Below, piece after piece: positions 19,249 through 28,600 of a stretch of DNA of 64,000 bases. Source of the DNA: an uncultured SAR86 cluster bacterium (GTDB lineage: Bacteria > Pseudomonadota > Gammaproteobacteria > Magnimaribacterales > D2472); NCBI GenBank assembly GCA_902595065.1, contig CACJOM010000001.1, positions 573,463 through 637,462 on the forward strand. Reading direction: 5' to 3'. A program made the translations under genes and the position numbers. Under the pieces are notes generated by a model that was not told where the DNA came from, did not search any database, and saw only the letters and a program-made list of their open reading frames with translations. Position 1 is the stretch's first letter. Every line of letters starts with the position of its first letter.

Positions 19249-19881
19249 TTATCCGCCAAGTTGTTTTTCTTTAATTTCATCAAGTGTCTTGCAGTCAATA
19301 CAATGTGTGGCTGTTGGGCGAGCTTCAAGTCTTTTAACTCCTATTTCTATTCCACAAGCATAACAGTATCCATAGTCATCTTGTTTTATTTGTTCCAGCG
19401 AGCCTGCAATTTTATTGATAAGCTTTCTTTCCCTATCTCTTGTTCTGAGCTCAAAAGCAAATTCTTCTTCCTGAGATGCTCTATCGATTGGGTCTGCATA
19501 AGATTCACCTTTATTTTTCAAGTGATCAAATGTCTTTTGCATTTCCTCTCTCAAGTGCTCTCGCCACTCAATAAGTACAGCATTAAAGTGCTTTTTCATA
19601 GCGGCACTCATATATTTTTCACCTTTTCGGCCTTTATATGAAGATATTGGCGTGGTTCTTTTTTTAGCAGGTATTTTTTTTGTTAATTTTTTCTTAGCTG
19701 GAGTCTTCTTAGCTGGAGTCTTCTTGGCTGGAGTCTTCTTGGCTGGAGTCTTCTTGGCTGGAGTCTTCTTGGCTGGAGCTTTCTTAGCAGGAGCTTTCTT
19801 AGCAGGAGCTTTCTTAGCCAGAGTTTTTTTTATTGGGCTTTTTTTAGCAGTAGATTTTTTTGTATCTGCTTTTTTAGGCAT
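19249..19881 (-). CDS. dksA: DksA with Lys/Ala/Pro-rich N-terminal extension
   Basis: RNA polymerase secondary-channel regulator working with ppGpp. Residues about 85-210 are a full DksA: coiled-coil tip with Asp130, Asp133 and Ala135 in [13 protein letters not shown], and zinc cysteines 173, 176, 194 and 197. Residues 1-78 are added: they are almost wholly Lys, Ala, Pro and Thr in a five-residue repeat ([10 protein letters not shown]) resembling eukaryotic histone H1 tails and bacterial AlgP/HU-type tails. This makes the protein 210 residues instead of about 150. The tail should bind nucleic acid non-specifically (inference). Followed by pcnB. Confidence 0.95.
   Translation of the reverse strand: MPKKADTKKSTAKKSPIKKTLAKKAPAKKAPAKKAPAKKTPAKKTPAKKTPAKKTPAKKTPAKKKLTKKIPAKKRTTPISSYKGRKGEKYMSAAMKKHFNAVLIEWREHLREEMQKTFDHLKNKGESYADPIDRASQEEEFAFELRTRDRERKLINKIAGSLEQIKQDDYGYCYACGIEIGVKRLEARPTATHCIDCKTLDEIKEKQLGG
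19691..19825 (-). repeat. nine tandem 15-bp units inside dksA
   Basis: Nine in-frame 15-base units, consensus on the plus strand TTCTTGGCTGGAGTC, run without spacers. The first two and units three to six are identical or nearly so, and the units towards the gene start diverge (agcaggagct, agccagagtt). They encode the KKTPA/KKAPA pentapeptide. Since the unit is a multiple of three, copy-number change would keep the frame, so the tail length may vary among strains. Confidence 0.95.
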
Positions 19882-19939
19882 ATTTTAATAAATAAAAGTT
19901 TTTTAGGCGCATGAAATTATCAGAAAGCGGAGCAATAAG

Positions 19940-20944
19940 CTAGCTTTTTTTGTAATTTTTTAATACTTGCCTATAAGATTGTTGGCTGAGTCTTGGCCCA
20001 AAAGTCTCAACAACCTTTGACGCTCCGTAATTTGCGAATTCTGCACAATACCTTAAATCATTATCTTGAAGCAATGCATACAAGAAGCTACCTGCAAACA
20101 TATCTCCAGCACCATTAGTATCAATAGGTTCAATATTAACTTTGGACGTATGGATAATTTCCTTGTTTGTAACCACCGCGCTGCCCTTTTCTCCCAAAGT
20201 AATTATTGAAGTGTAAGATTTCTCTTGGAGTTTGGTAAATGCATCATCAATATTATCTGCATCGACAAAGGCCATGGCTTCATCATCATTTCCAAAAATA
20301 TAGTCTAAGCCAAAAGACTCCATTTCAAGGAATTTATCTTTGAAGCCCATAACAATCCCTGGATCAGACAATGAAAAAGCTATTTTTACATCTGGGAAGT
20401 TTTGAAGGTGATTAAGAGCTTTTAAAGTAACTTTATAATTTTCTTCACTTGTAACCATGTATCCTTCTATATAGAAAATTTTAGAATTTGCTATCTGATC
20501 TAGATCTAGATCACCCTCATCCATTAACGAGCTTACGTTTAGGGCTGTAGTCATTGTTCTTTTGGCGTCTGGAGTAACTAGAATTAAGCATTTTCCAGTC
20601 GGAATGGTGTTAGCTGGTGCCATATTTCCTTTGTGAGCAACCCCAGCCTCTTTTAAACTTTCAAGATATCTAATTCCATCTTGATCATCTGATACTTTAC
20701 AGGTATGGAAGCATTTGGCTCCAAAGCTTGCTGCTGCAACTAGACTGTTTGTTGCAGAGCCCCCACAGTCTGAAATAGTCTCTGCTCCAGAGGCAATAAG
20801 TCTCTTAATTATTGGGGCATGTTCTTCAGCGCTGGATAGGGTCATTTGGTCTATTTCTAGACCAAGTTCTGCAATAAGACTATGTTCCACTTTAAAAACA
20901 GTATCTACAAGAGCATTTCCAATTGCGCTAATGTCATTTTTCAT
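19940..20944 (-). CDS. PfkB-family carbohydrate/adenosine kinase
   Basis: Ribokinase-superfamily kinase of 334 residues. The N-terminal GNALVDTVF, the SGAETISDCGGSATNSLVAAASFGAK substrate-site glycines, and the C-terminal catalytic anion-hole motif DTNGAGDMFAGSFLYAL are present. The overall organisation and the VGNALVD start match the bacterial adenosine-kinase-like group, but sugar substrates are equally possible. It is 3 bases downstream of hemL and likely co-transcribed. Confidence 0.85.
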   Translation of the reverse strand: MKNDISAIGNALVDTVFKVEHSLIAELGLEIDQMTLSSAEEHAPIIKRLIASGAETISDCGGSATNSLVAAASFGAKCFHTCKVSDDQDGIRYLESLKEAGVAHKGNMAPANTIPTGKCLILVTPDAKRTMTTALNVSSLMDEGDLDLDQIANSKIFYIEGYMVTSEENYKVTLKALNHLQNFPDVKIAFSLSDPGIVMGFKDKFLEMESFGLDYIFGNDDEAMAFVDADNIDDAFTKLQEKSYTSIITLGEKGSAVVTNKEIIHTSKVNIEPIDTNGAGDMFAGSFLYALLQDNDLRYCAEFANYGASKVVETFGPRLSQQSYRQVLKNYKKS

Positions 20945-20947
20945 TTT

Positions 20948-22231
20948 TTATAGTTCCTTGATTGCATCTTCAATCTTAATTTTTGCTTGATCAATTATTG
21001 ACTGATCATGAGTTGAGGATATAAATCCAGCTTCATATTTAGAGGGGGCAAAGTATATCCCATTATTTAAGGCTTTATAAAAAAATTTCTTAAACAAGAC
21101 ATCATCACTTTGCACAACATCATCAAAATTATTTGGCAAGTCTTCACTAAAGAAAAAGCCAAACATGCCGCCTATAGAGGCGGTTGAAAATGGTATACCC
21201 TTAGCACTCATTAGATTTTTTGTGTGAGACATTAATTCTGAAGAAGCTTTTTCCAATGAATTAAATGGATTTTTTTTAATCAAAGTGTCTAATAATGCAA
21301 TCCCGGCAGCCATTGCTAAAGGATTTCCAGATAATGTGCCTGCTTGGTATATAGGACCCAAGGGAGCGAGTTGATCCATTATTGATTGCTTGCCTCCAAA
21401 TGCTCCAACAGGAAGTCCGCCCCCTATAACTTTCCCAAGGGCTGTTAAGTCAGGTTGAATCTTGTATATTGCTTGCGCTCCTCCAAGCCCGACTCGAAAA
21501 CCTGACATAACCTCATCAAATATAAGAAGAGAGTTATGTTTATCACATACCTCTCGTAAAGCATTTAGAAATTTAGGTTCTCCTGGAATAAATCCCATAT
21601 TGCCAGCAATTGGCTCAACAATTATTGCTGCAAGATCATCACCAATTTCATTGATAACTTCTAAAAGGGATTCAATATTATTATAGGGACAGCTGTAAGT
21701 TAGTGCTGCTAATTCTTGGGGTACCCCTGGAGAATCTGGCAAGCCAAAGGTGGACACGCCAGAGCCTGCTTTTACAAGCAATGAATCAACATGTCCATGG
21801 TAGCACCCAGTAAATTTAATAATTTTATTTTTACCTGTAAATCCTCTAGCCAGCCTTATGCAACTCATGGTAGCTTCAGTTCCAGAATTTACCATTCGTA
21901 GCTTCTCCATTGATGGGACTTGGCTCTTAATTATTTTTGCGAGAGTATTTTCTAAGCTTGTTGGGGCCCCGTAACTTGTTCCAAGCTCTAGTTGAGCCTT
22001 AATGGCATCTAAAATAATTGGATTTGAATGACCAAGAATCATTGGACCCCATGAACCAATGAAATCTATGTATTGATTTTCATCTTCATCTACCAAAATT
22101 GGACCTTTTGCAGATTTAAAAAAAATAGGTTGGCCATCAACATTTTTGAATGCCCTGACTGGAGAATTTACGCCGCCTGGCATAAGAGATTGGGCTTGCT
22201 CAAAAAGGGATTCTGAGTTTTTTCTTTTCAA
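20948..22231 (-). CDS. hemL: glutamate-1-semialdehyde 2,1-aminomutase
   Basis: PLP enzyme of 427 residues making 5-aminolevulinate from glutamate-1-semialdehyde in the C5 pathway of haem synthesis. The start MKRKNSESLFEQAQSLMPGGVNSPVRAF is a family hallmark; MVNSGTEATMSCIRLARGFTG binds PLP phosphate, FDEVMSGFRVG supplies the Asp, and the Schiff-base Lys is in ALGKVIGGGLPVGAFGG. Normal length. hemJ lies 95 bases upstream in the same direction, so two haem genes are adjacent. Confidence 0.97.
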   Translation of the reverse strand: MKRKNSESLFEQAQSLMPGGVNSPVRAFKNVDGQPIFFKSAKGPILVDEDENQYIDFIGSWGPMILGHSNPIILDAIKAQLELGTSYGAPTSLENTLAKIIKSQVPSMEKLRMVNSGTEATMSCIRLARGFTGKNKIIKFTGCYHGHVDSLLVKAGSGVSTFGLPDSPGVPQELAALTYSCPYNNIESLLEVINEIGDDLAAIIVEPIAGNMGFIPGEPKFLNALREVCDKHNSLLIFDEVMSGFRVGLGGAQAIYKIQPDLTALGKVIGGGLPVGAFGGKQSIMDQLAPLGPIYQAGTLSGNPLAMAAGIALLDTLIKKNPFNSLEKASSELMSHTKNLMSAKGIPFSTASIGGMFGFFFSEDLPNNFDDVVQSDDVLFKKFFYKALNNGIYFAPSKYEAGFISSTHDQSIIDQAKIKIEDAIKEL

Positions 22232-22326
22232 AGGTATTTAGTAATAATTTATTTATAGAATACAAATCTAACACGTGAAATTATAACAAATTTCTACTTG
22301 GTATTTTTTTTAAAAAGTTAGATTTT

Positions 22327-22758
22327 TTAGAATTTATAGACAGCAGCAATTATCCCGATGAGCAGTAGCAAAACTGGCATTTCATTAAAAATGCGCAACT
22401 TAAGACCGGTCCAATTATGCGAACCGGATTTCAAATCATTAAGAATCTTCCAGCAGAGAATTTGATACAAAACTAAAATCAGAACCACAACAAGCTTAGC
22501 AATAATCCATTTTTGTGAAAAAAATCCAATCCAATCAGAACCAAGAAATCCCATCATTAAACCAAACAATATTGCTAGAATGCCTAACGGGGTTATAAAC
22601 CTAATTAAATTGTTTTGCATTATCGTTAATTGATCTTTTGTCTCTAGATTTTTACTCTCTACGTGGTAAACAAATAAGCGAGGTAAATAAAAAATACCAG
22701 CAAACCATGACACCATGAATAAAATATGCAGGACTTTGAAAGCTAGGTACAGGTTCAT
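22327..22758 (-). CDS. hemJ: protoporphyrinogen IX oxidase HemJ
   Basis: Membrane protein of 143 residues with four hydrophobic helices, beginning NLYLAFKVLHILFMVSWFAGIFYLPRLFVY, in which the conserved His at about 10 and the following YLPRLFVYH define HemJ (formerly UPF0093). HemJ oxidises protoporphyrinogen IX to protoporphyrin IX and carries a b-type haem. This is the HemJ alternative to HemG/HemY. Divergent from erpA with a 96-base AT-rich spacer. Confidence 0.9.
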   Translation of the reverse strand: MNLYLAFKVLHILFMVSWFAGIFYLPRLFVYHVESKNLETKDQLTIMQNNLIRFITPLGILAILFGLMMGFLGSDWIGFFSQKWIIAKLVVVLILVLYQILCWKILNDLKSGSHNWTGLKLRIFNEMPVLLLLIGIIAAVYKF

Positions 22759-22815
22759 TTAATATGTATTTTAGCCCCTCTATAGCTCTGAAAGAAAAAT
22801 ATTTTTGCTTTAATA

Positions 22816-22843
22816 TTGTTGAATATATTTTTAATCCTATAAA
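22816..22843 (+). promoter_or_regulatory. candidate sigma-70 promoter for erpA
   Basis: TTGTTG (22816-22821), 16-base spacer, TATAAA (22838-22843). Transcription would begin near 22850, which favours the erpA ATG at 22867 over the one at 22855. Confidence 0.45.
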
Positions 22844-22866
22844 ATAAGTGATTAATGAGTTTTAAA

Positions 22867-23190
22867 ATGACGTCAATTAACCTAAGCAATAACGCTGTAA
22901 AGCGCATCAAAGACCTTTTGCCAAGTCATAAATCAAATTATTTTAGGGTTTATGTTACAGGCGGAGGGTGCTCAGGCTTTCAGTATGGATTTAAGTTTGA
23001 TGATAATCCTGAGGGGGATGATGATGTTGTAAACTTTGACGGATTTTCTCTTTTATTAGACTCTCTTTCATACCCGTATCTTTTCGGCTCTACATTAGAT
23101 TATGTTGAGGACCTTTCTGGTTCAAGATTCTTAGTCACCAATCCAAATGCAAAGACTACATGCGGATGTGGAGAGTCTTTTACTATTTAA
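22867..23190 (+). CDS. erpA: iron-sulfur cluster insertion protein ErpA
   Basis: A-type Fe-S carrier of 107 residues that passes clusters to apo-enzymes, including isoprenoid-synthesis enzymes. The three ligand cysteines are in GGGCSGFQYGF and TTCGCGESF; VTNPNAKTTCGCG is typical of ErpA rather than IscA. An ATG at 22855 is also in frame, but would leave a very short leader behind the promoter seen at 22816-22843. The stop overlaps the opposing anmK end by 8 bases; erpA next to anmK is also seen in Pseudomonas. Confidence 0.92.
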   Translation: MTSINLSNNAVKRIKDLLPSHKSNYFRVYVTGGGCSGFQYGFKFDDNPEGDDDVVNFDGFSLLLDSLSYPYLFGSTLDYVEDLSGSRFLVTNPNAKTTCGCGESFTI

Positions 23191-24271
23191 ATTTAGTTAG
23201 AGTTCCAAGCAACCCTCTGTTTTTCTTAACAAGAAGAGGATTTCTTAACACTCTTTGACGTGCCATCCATCCAAATGCCATGGCTTCAATTGCTTGAGGA
23301 TCGAAATTATATTTATTGCTTGAAGTAAGAGGCATTCTTATGTGCTTCTCAATTGAGCTTACTAAGAAATTATTTTTTTGTCCTCCACCACACACTATGA
23401 CTTGATCAGGCTTTTTTTTCAGAGAGAGGAGAGATTTAGCAATGCATACAGAAGTTAGTTCAGTGAGAGTAGCTAAAATATCATTAGATGATTTTTTTAA
23501 AAGTATTTTAGGGATAAATTTAATATTAAATATTTCTTTACCAGTGGACTTTGGATGTCGTCTTCTAAAAAATGAATGATCAAGCATCTTATCAAGAGAT
23601 GGAGTGTGAACTTCACCATTTTTTGCATGCGCACCATTTTTATCATATGGACGATTAAGAAATTTTTGACAGTAAATATCCATAAGCGCATTACCTGGCC
23701 CACAATCAGAACCATAAAAATTATCTTTTCCATCTAAGTAGGTAAAGTTTGATATTCCCCCAATATTTAATACAACCACTGAGGTATTTTTTTTTGAAAA
23801 GATTTTTTGATGAAATTCTGGAACAAGCGGCGCACCTTCACCGCCAAGCTTAATATGATCATTTCTAAAATCGCTCACCACATTTATTTGACATTCATTT
23901 GCAATAATTTTGGGATCTCCTGCTTGAATAGAAAATGGATATTTACCTTTTGGTTTGTGAAATAATGTCTGCCCTGATAAACCAATAGCAGCAACATTTT
24001 TTTTATTTATTTTATGTTGGGCAAGAAAATTTCTTATTGATCTACTGAAAGCAAACCCAATTTTACTATTTAATTCAAAATACTTCTCAACACTTAATTC
24101 TTGATGCTGGATTACTTCTGAAATATCTCTTTTCAAACTTGCAGCATAATTATAGGAGTTAAATTTTAATAAGCTGATCTGATTAGAAAATTTCATTGCA
24201 CAAATATCAATTCCATCATGGCTAGTGCCACTCATCGTGCCTATGAAAATTTTATCTGAAGAGTTTTGCAT
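23183..24271 (-). CDS. anmK: anhydro-N-acetylmuramic acid kinase
   Basis: 362-residue kinase that opens and phosphorylates 1,6-anhydro-MurNAc to MurNAc-6-phosphate during murein recycling. The hallmark FIGTMSGTSHDGID is at the N terminus, and the ATPase-fold motifs VVVLNIGGISNFTYL, SDCGPGNALMDIYC and VIVCGGGQKNNFLV follow. It begins 20 bases inside the 3' end of the M23 peptidase gene, so the two are co-transcribed and link murein cutting to fragment recovery. Confidence 0.96.
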   Translation of the reverse strand: MQNSSDKIFIGTMSGTSHDGIDICAMKFSNQISLLKFNSYNYAASLKRDISEVIQHQELSVEKYFELNSKIGFAFSRSIRNFLAQHKINKKNVAAIGLSGQTLFHKPKGKYPFSIQAGDPKIIANECQINVVSDFRNDHIKLGGEGAPLVPEFHQKIFSKKNTSVVVLNIGGISNFTYLDGKDNFYGSDCGPGNALMDIYCQKFLNRPYDKNGAHAKNGEVHTPSLDKMLDHSFFRRRHPKSTGKEIFNIKFIPKILLKKSSNDILATLTELTSVCIAKSLLSLKKKPDQVIVCGGGQKNNFLVSSIEKHIRMPLTSSNKYNFDPQAIEAMAFGWMARQRVLRNPLLVKKNRGLLGTLTKFK

Positions 24272-25508
24272 TGGGATCTTTAGATAATAACTTATCTGAT
24301 ATTTCTATGTAATTATTCCTGGATAATTTAAACTGATCCATTTTAGACTGGTCTATTGGTGCTGCTGAGGGTAGAGCTACTTTTAGTGGATCTGTTCTTT
24401 TTTCTCCAATTCTAAATTCATAATGAAGGTGAGGAGCAGTTGCTAAACCCGAATCACCAACATATCCTATGGTCTGACCTTGAGAAACCTTCATTCCTTT
24501 TGCCATGCTTGGGTGATACTTGTCCATGTGAGCATACAAAGTAGTTATTTCTCCCCCATGTCGAAGAACAATTGTTCTTCCGTAGCCACTTTTCCATCCA
24601 ACTGACTGAATTACTCCTTCTCCTGTTGCCCGAATGGGCGTTCCTCTATTAGCGGCATAATCAACGCCATTATGAGCCCTGATTGTATTAAGAATTGGAT
24701 GCCTTCTATTCGGGTTGAAGTGTGAGCTTACGTATGCAAAATCAAGTGGCGCCTTTAAAAATGCTTTTTCAAGACTACCGCCATCCTCGTTAAAGTATTC
24801 CCACTTCTTGTTTTTCCCCTCATGCCTAACAGCAGTGTATCGATTATTTTGGTTATAAAATTCTGCAAATAAAATGCTACCATTTTCGATTTGTTGTCCG
24901 TCCACAAATGGGGTTTCATAGAGGAGTTTAAATCTATCACCAGCCCTAATATCAAAAACAAAATCAATGTCCCATCCAAAAATATATGCTAGATCCATAA
25001 TTACACTTTCAGGAATATTATTTTTTAGCCCAGCCAAATAAAAGGATGATTCTATTACCCCTGTTTTAAAGGAGTTAATAAGGTCAGGTTTTTTATCAAT
25101 TCTTTTAATTGATATTTCAGGAGATAAATCAATCTGATAGGACAAAAGTGGTCCTTTAAAAATATTAATTCTTTGTAATATTCCGCCTAGAGACAAAAAT
25201 TCTAATCTATTATTTGGAAGTATGTTTTTTATCTCATCATTTTTATCTTTTCTAAATATTTTATATGTATCGTTAAGGGAAACTTTGTATTTTTCGAATA
25301 TTACTGATAAGTTTTCTCCCTCTTGAACAATATGAATTTTTCTTGTTAGAACGCTAGGCATATCCTGAGTTGAAATAGCTATAGTCTCAGAAACAATATC
25401 CGGTTCAACTTCTTCTTGTTCTAACCCAGCATCATAAATATATAAGATTGCAAATAGCCCCAAAAAAATGAAAGGTAATGTTTTGGCATTAGGTCTATAG
25501 CTAGTCAC
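24252..25508 (-). CDS. M23-family murein endopeptidase (MepM-like)
   Basis: Periplasmic zinc peptidase of 418 residues with an N-terminal hydrophobic anchor (FIFLGLFAILYIYDAG). An OapA/LysM-like segment (KIHIVQEGENLSVIFEKYKVS) precedes a linker and the LytM domain with zinc ligands in AHNGVDYA, and HLHYEFR, plus TLYAHMDKYH. Starts at GTG with a weak ribosome site. It lies in the tyrS / M23 / anmK / erpA cluster known from Pseudomonas and relatives. Expected to cut D,D-cross-links to allow wall growth. Confidence 0.9.
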   Translation of the reverse strand: MTSYRPNAKTLPFIFLGLFAILYIYDAGLEQEEVEPDIVSETIAISTQDMPSVLTRKIHIVQEGENLSVIFEKYKVSLNDTYKIFRKDKNDEIKNILPNNRLEFLSLGGILQRINIFKGPLLSYQIDLSPEISIKRIDKKPDLINSFKTGVIESSFYLAGLKNNIPESVIMDLAYIFGWDIDFVFDIRAGDRFKLLYETPFVDGQQIENGSILFAEFYNQNNRYTAVRHEGKNKKWEYFNEDGGSLEKAFLKAPLDFAYVSSHFNPNRRHPILNTIRAHNGVDYAANRGTPIRATGEGVIQSVGWKSGYGRTIVLRHGGEITTLYAHMDKYHPSMAKGMKVSQGQTIGYVGDSGLATAPHLHYEFRIGEKRTDPLKVALPSAAPIDQSKMDQFKLSRNNYIEISDKLLSKDPNAKLFR

Positions 25509-25519
25509 ATTAATTAAAT

Positions 25520-26218
25520 TTATCCGATAAGTTTAAAAGATAGTGATCCTATATTTTCTATTTCTGCTTCAATTTCATCATTCTGATTAAGCTTGCTAAC
25601 TCCTGCAGGAGTTCCAGTAAAAATAATATCACCTGGCTTAAGTGTTATGAACTTTGATAGCCAACTAATTAATTCATTTACCTTCCAAGACATATTTAAC
25701 AAATTGCTAGATTGTTTAACTTCCCCATTTACTTTAAGAGATATTTCGCCATGCTCTATTAGCTGACCTTCTTTTTTATGAATCTTTGATATAGGTGCAG
25801 AATTATCAAATCCCTTGCTTAATTCCCAAGGCCTTCCAGTTTTTTTTGCAATGTCTTGAAGGTCTCTTTTAGTAAGATCTACCCCAACTGCATATCCAAA
25901 AATATGTTGACTTGCTTTTGATGGCGAAATGTTTGAGCATTCAGATTTTAAAAAAACAACAAGCTCAACTTCATGATGAAGATTTTCTGTCTGAGTTGGA
26001 AAGGGAATTTTTGCTAATTGGGTGATAGCCTGAGGAGGCTTACTGAAAAAAAATGGCTGATCTTTGTCTACCGAGCCGCCCATTTCTTTTGCATGATCGG
26101 CATAATTTTTACCTACACAGTAAACTTTTCCTATTGGAAAGAGTTCTTCACTCCCTTTGATAGCTATTCCCCTTACAATTGGCTTGAATACGAAACGAGA
26201 TTTAGACTGTTCAGTCAT
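25520..26218 (-). CDS. fumarylacetoacetate hydrolase family protein
   Basis: FAH-fold protein of 232 residues. The signature VGKNYADHAKEMGG, metal-binding EVELVVFL, GVDLTKRDLQ and KPGDIIFTGTPAGV motifs are complete. Small cytosolic FAH proteins of this kind (YcgM/FAHD1-like) act as acylpyruvases or oxaloacetate decarboxylases; the substrate here is not set by the sequence. Sits between the M23 peptidase and divergent tyrS. Confidence 0.88.
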   Translation of the reverse strand: MTEQSKSRFVFKPIVRGIAIKGSEELFPIGKVYCVGKNYADHAKEMGGSVDKDQPFFFSKPPQAITQLAKIPFPTQTENLHHEVELVVFLKSECSNISPSKASQHIFGYAVGVDLTKRDLQDIAKKTGRPWELSKGFDNSAPISKIHKKEGQLIEHGEISLKVNGEVKQSSNLLNMSWKVNELISWLSKFITLKPGDIIFTGTPAGVSKLNQNDEIEAEIENIGSLSFKLIG

Positions 26219-26266
26219 ATGATTTCAAACATTTATTCGATTAAATACTATAATAAATGATTACTC

Positions 26267-27454
26267 ATGAAAGAAAATCTAAATTTAATTAAACGAGGCA
26301 TTGATGAGCTTATTAGTGAGGATGAGCTCATAACAAAACTCAAGTCAAAGAAACAGTTAATTGTAAAGGCTGGTTTTGACCCCACCGCCCCAGATTTGCA
26401 TCTTGGGCACACAGTGCTTATTAACAAATTAAGACATTTCCAGCAATTGGGTCATCAGATAGTATTTTTGATTGGCGATTTTACTGGAATGATTGGTGAT
26501 CCCTCTGGAAAAAATAAAACTAGACCAGCTCTAGATGAGACTGAGATAAAAGAAAACGCAAAGTCATATAAAAACCAGGTTTTCAAGATTCTAGATCCAA
26601 AGTTAACGGATGTTAGATTCAATTCTGAATGGAGCAACAAGCTTGGTGCGGAGGGGATTATCAAGTTAGCATCTCAGTACAACTTAGCCAGAATGCTTGA
26701 GCGTGATGATTTTAATAAACGATACAAGTCTAATCAAACAATCGCTCTTCATGAATTTTTGTATCCTTTGATTCAGGCAAATGATTCTATTGCACTTGAA
26801 GCAGACATAGAGCTTGGTGGCACTGATCAAAAATTTAATCTTTTGGTGGGAAGAGAGCTTCAGAGAGCCTATGGCCAAGATCCCCAAGTGGTTATTACAG
26901 TTCCAATACTTGAAGGGCTAGATGGAAAAAATAAAATGTCTAAATCTCTAAATAATTATGTAGGTATTGATGAGTCACCAAGCGAGATGTTTGGAAAAAT
27001 TATGTCTATTTCAGATGAGCTGATGTGGAGATGGTTTGAGTTGTTAAGTTTCAAATCTATAGATGAAATTAAAGCTCTCAAAGCTGACCAAGTAAATGGA
27101 AAGAACCCCAGAGATATAAAAATAGAATTGGCCAAAGAGCTTATTGCACGTTTCCATGATGATCAATCAGCCAATCTTGCAGAAGAAAACTTTATAAATC
27201 AATTTCAAAAAAAGAATATCCCAGATGATATAGAAGAAGTTTCTATAACCATATCAGAGAGCTCAATTGCTTTAACCAATCTTTTAAAAGAATCTGGGAT
27301 GACTAGTAGCACATCTGAGGCAATGAGAATGATTAAGCAAGGAGCAGTTAGAATTAATGAAGAAAAAATTACAAACATAAAACATATCATTGATTCTGGC
27401 AGTTCAGCTATTTATCAAGTAGGAAAAAGGAAATTTAAAAAAATAACCCTTTAG
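26267..27454 (+). CDS. tyrS: tyrosyl-tRNA synthetase
   Basis: Class I synthetase of 395 residues. The HIGH-type motif is in [15 protein letters not shown] and the KMSKS loop in [12 protein letters not shown]; a C-terminal S4 RNA-binding domain begins about residue 335 ([23 protein letters not shown]). It is of the TyrRS type with HLGH and longer than the E. coli-like class by a few residues. No good ribosome site lies upstream of the ATG. Confidence 0.97.
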   Translation: MKENLNLIKRGIDELISEDELITKLKSKKQLIVKAGFDPTAPDLHLGHTVLINKLRHFQQLGHQIVFLIGDFTGMIGDPSGKNKTRPALDETEIKENAKSYKNQVFKILDPKLTDVRFNSEWSNKLGAEGIIKLASQYNLARMLERDDFNKRYKSNQTIALHEFLYPLIQANDSIALEADIELGGTDQKFNLLVGRELQRAYGQDPQVVITVPILEGLDGKNKMSKSLNNYVGIDESPSEMFGKIMSISDELMWRWFELLSFKSIDEIKALKADQVNGKNPRDIKIELAKELIARFHDDQSANLAEENFINQFQKKNIPDDIEEVSITISESSIALTNLLKESGMTSSTSEAMRMIKQGAVRINEEKITNIKHIIDSGSSAIYQVGKRKFKKITL

Positions 27455-27489
27455 GTTTATTAATATAATTACAATTTGAGTATATAAAT

Positions 27490-28185
27490 ATGCAACAGTT
27501 TTTATCATCTATTAGTTTTTGTTTAAGCAACATTGGATACTTATTTATTTTATGTCTGCCGGTTATGACCCTTGAAATTGCCTTAGGAAGTTTAATAGCT
27601 TCTTTAGATATCCAATCAAGCTCAGATTCTGCTGCTTTAGAGGCAATCGGCGAAATATCTGCTCAAGTGCTTATTCTGGTGTTAGCATCTCTTGTTTTTT
27701 CAGTAGCCTTGAGCGGAGGTTGCATGGCTTCCTTTCGCTCTTTATCTGGTGATAAGTTGCTGAGCCCGTATCAAGCACTTTTCGCGGGACTTAAAAAGTT
27801 TTTTCCTCTCCTTTGGTCAAATATTCTGCACTCTATTGCATATGGTCTAGGATTTTTGATGTTAATTCTGCCAGGCTTCTATTTATATGGCCGCCTTGGG
27901 TTATTCCCATTATTTATAATGTTTGAAGATAAAGGTGTAATGGACTCTTTTGGAGAGTCCTGGAGTTTAACCGAGGAAGTTGCAACAAAATTATTCGCAC
28001 TTACTGCAGTATTTATGAGTATTCAACTTAGCTTTGGATTTCTTGGAAGTATCATAGGAGCTGATGGAGCGTTATGGTTTTTAATTGCAGTAACCATTAT
28101 AAAATACGCAACTTTAATGCCTTTGTTTTATTTATTTTATAGCTTATATGAGTCAGTAAAAAATAACCCAGAATTGAGAAGTTAA
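27490..28185 (+). CDS. YciC-like integral membrane protein
   Basis: 231 residues with five to six hydrophobic segments (about 12-35, 55-80, 105-135, 160-185, 195-215). The motif GSWSLTE (as FGESWSLTEE near 155) and the FPLLWSNILHSIAYGLG helix recall the YciC/DUF975-type inner-membrane family, which has no firm function. Follows tyrS by 35 bases and precedes the kinase-nucleotidyltransferase pair by 4. Confidence 0.62.
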   Translation: MQQFLSSISFCLSNIGYLFILCLPVMTLEIALGSLIASLDIQSSSDSAALEAIGEISAQVLILVLASLVFSVALSGGCMASFRSLSGDKLLSPYQALFAGLKKFFPLLWSNILHSIAYGLGFLMLILPGFYLYGRLGLFPLFIMFEDKGVMDSFGESWSLTEEVATKLFALTAVFMSIQLSFGFLGSIIGADGALWFLIAVTIIKYATLMPLFYLFYSLYESVKNNPELRS

Positions 28186-28189
28186 AAAA

Positions 28190-28600
28190 ATGAAAATATT
28201 AGTTATGGGATTGCCGGGCAGTGGTAAAACTTACCTTACTCAGAGATTAGTACCATTATTAAACGCTGCTTGGTATAACGCTGATCAAGTAAGAAAGATG
28301 TCCAATGATTGGGATTTTTCAAACGAAGGTCGAAAAAGACAGTCAATGAGAATGAAAGCTTTTGCAGATTTTGAAAAATCGCACGGCCGATATGTTGTTT
28401 GTGATTTTGTGTGTCCCACAAAAGAAACTCGAGAAAATTTTGATGCTGACATTGTAGTTTGGATGGATACCATCGAAGCAGGGAGATATGAAGACACTAA
28501 TAAGCTTTTTGAAAATCCTGAAAAGGTTGACTTCCATATTACAGAGTGGAATGAACATAATCATGATGATGTGGCTAAGGAGATTTTAAAAAATGTTTGA
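28190..28600 (+). CDS. small P-loop kinase, adenylylsulfate-kinase-like
   Basis: 136 residues. Walker A GLPGSGKTYLT (7-17) and LNAAWYNADQVR, FEKSHGRYVVCDFVCP and DIVVWMDTIEAGRYEDTNKLFE match the core of APS-kinase/AAK-type P-loop kinases, but it is shorter than CysC (about 200) and lacks a clear APS-kinase signature in the lid. Overlaps the next gene by 8 bases. Probably phosphorylates a small metabolite; not necessarily adenylylsulfate. Confidence 0.72.
   Translation: MKILVMGLPGSGKTYLTQRLVPLLNAAWYNADQVRKMSNDWDFSNEGRKRQSMRMKAFADFEKSHGRYVVCDFVCPTKETRENFDADIVVWMDTIEAGRYEDTNKLFENPEKVDFHITEWNEHNHDDVAKEILKNV

Noticed and set aside
19691-19825. CRISPR-like repeat cluster
   Set aside because: Units are adjacent, 15 bases, in frame and without spacers; they are coding tandem repeats.
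19652-19888. Plus-strand repetitive Ala/Gly/Leu/Phe open frame
   Set aside because: Antisense shadow of the Lys/Ala/Pro tail of DksA, which continues into an intact DksA domain.
22232-22326. Short gap between hemL and hemJ
   Set aside because: No frame, hairpin or clear promoter beyond AT-rich sequence was found.
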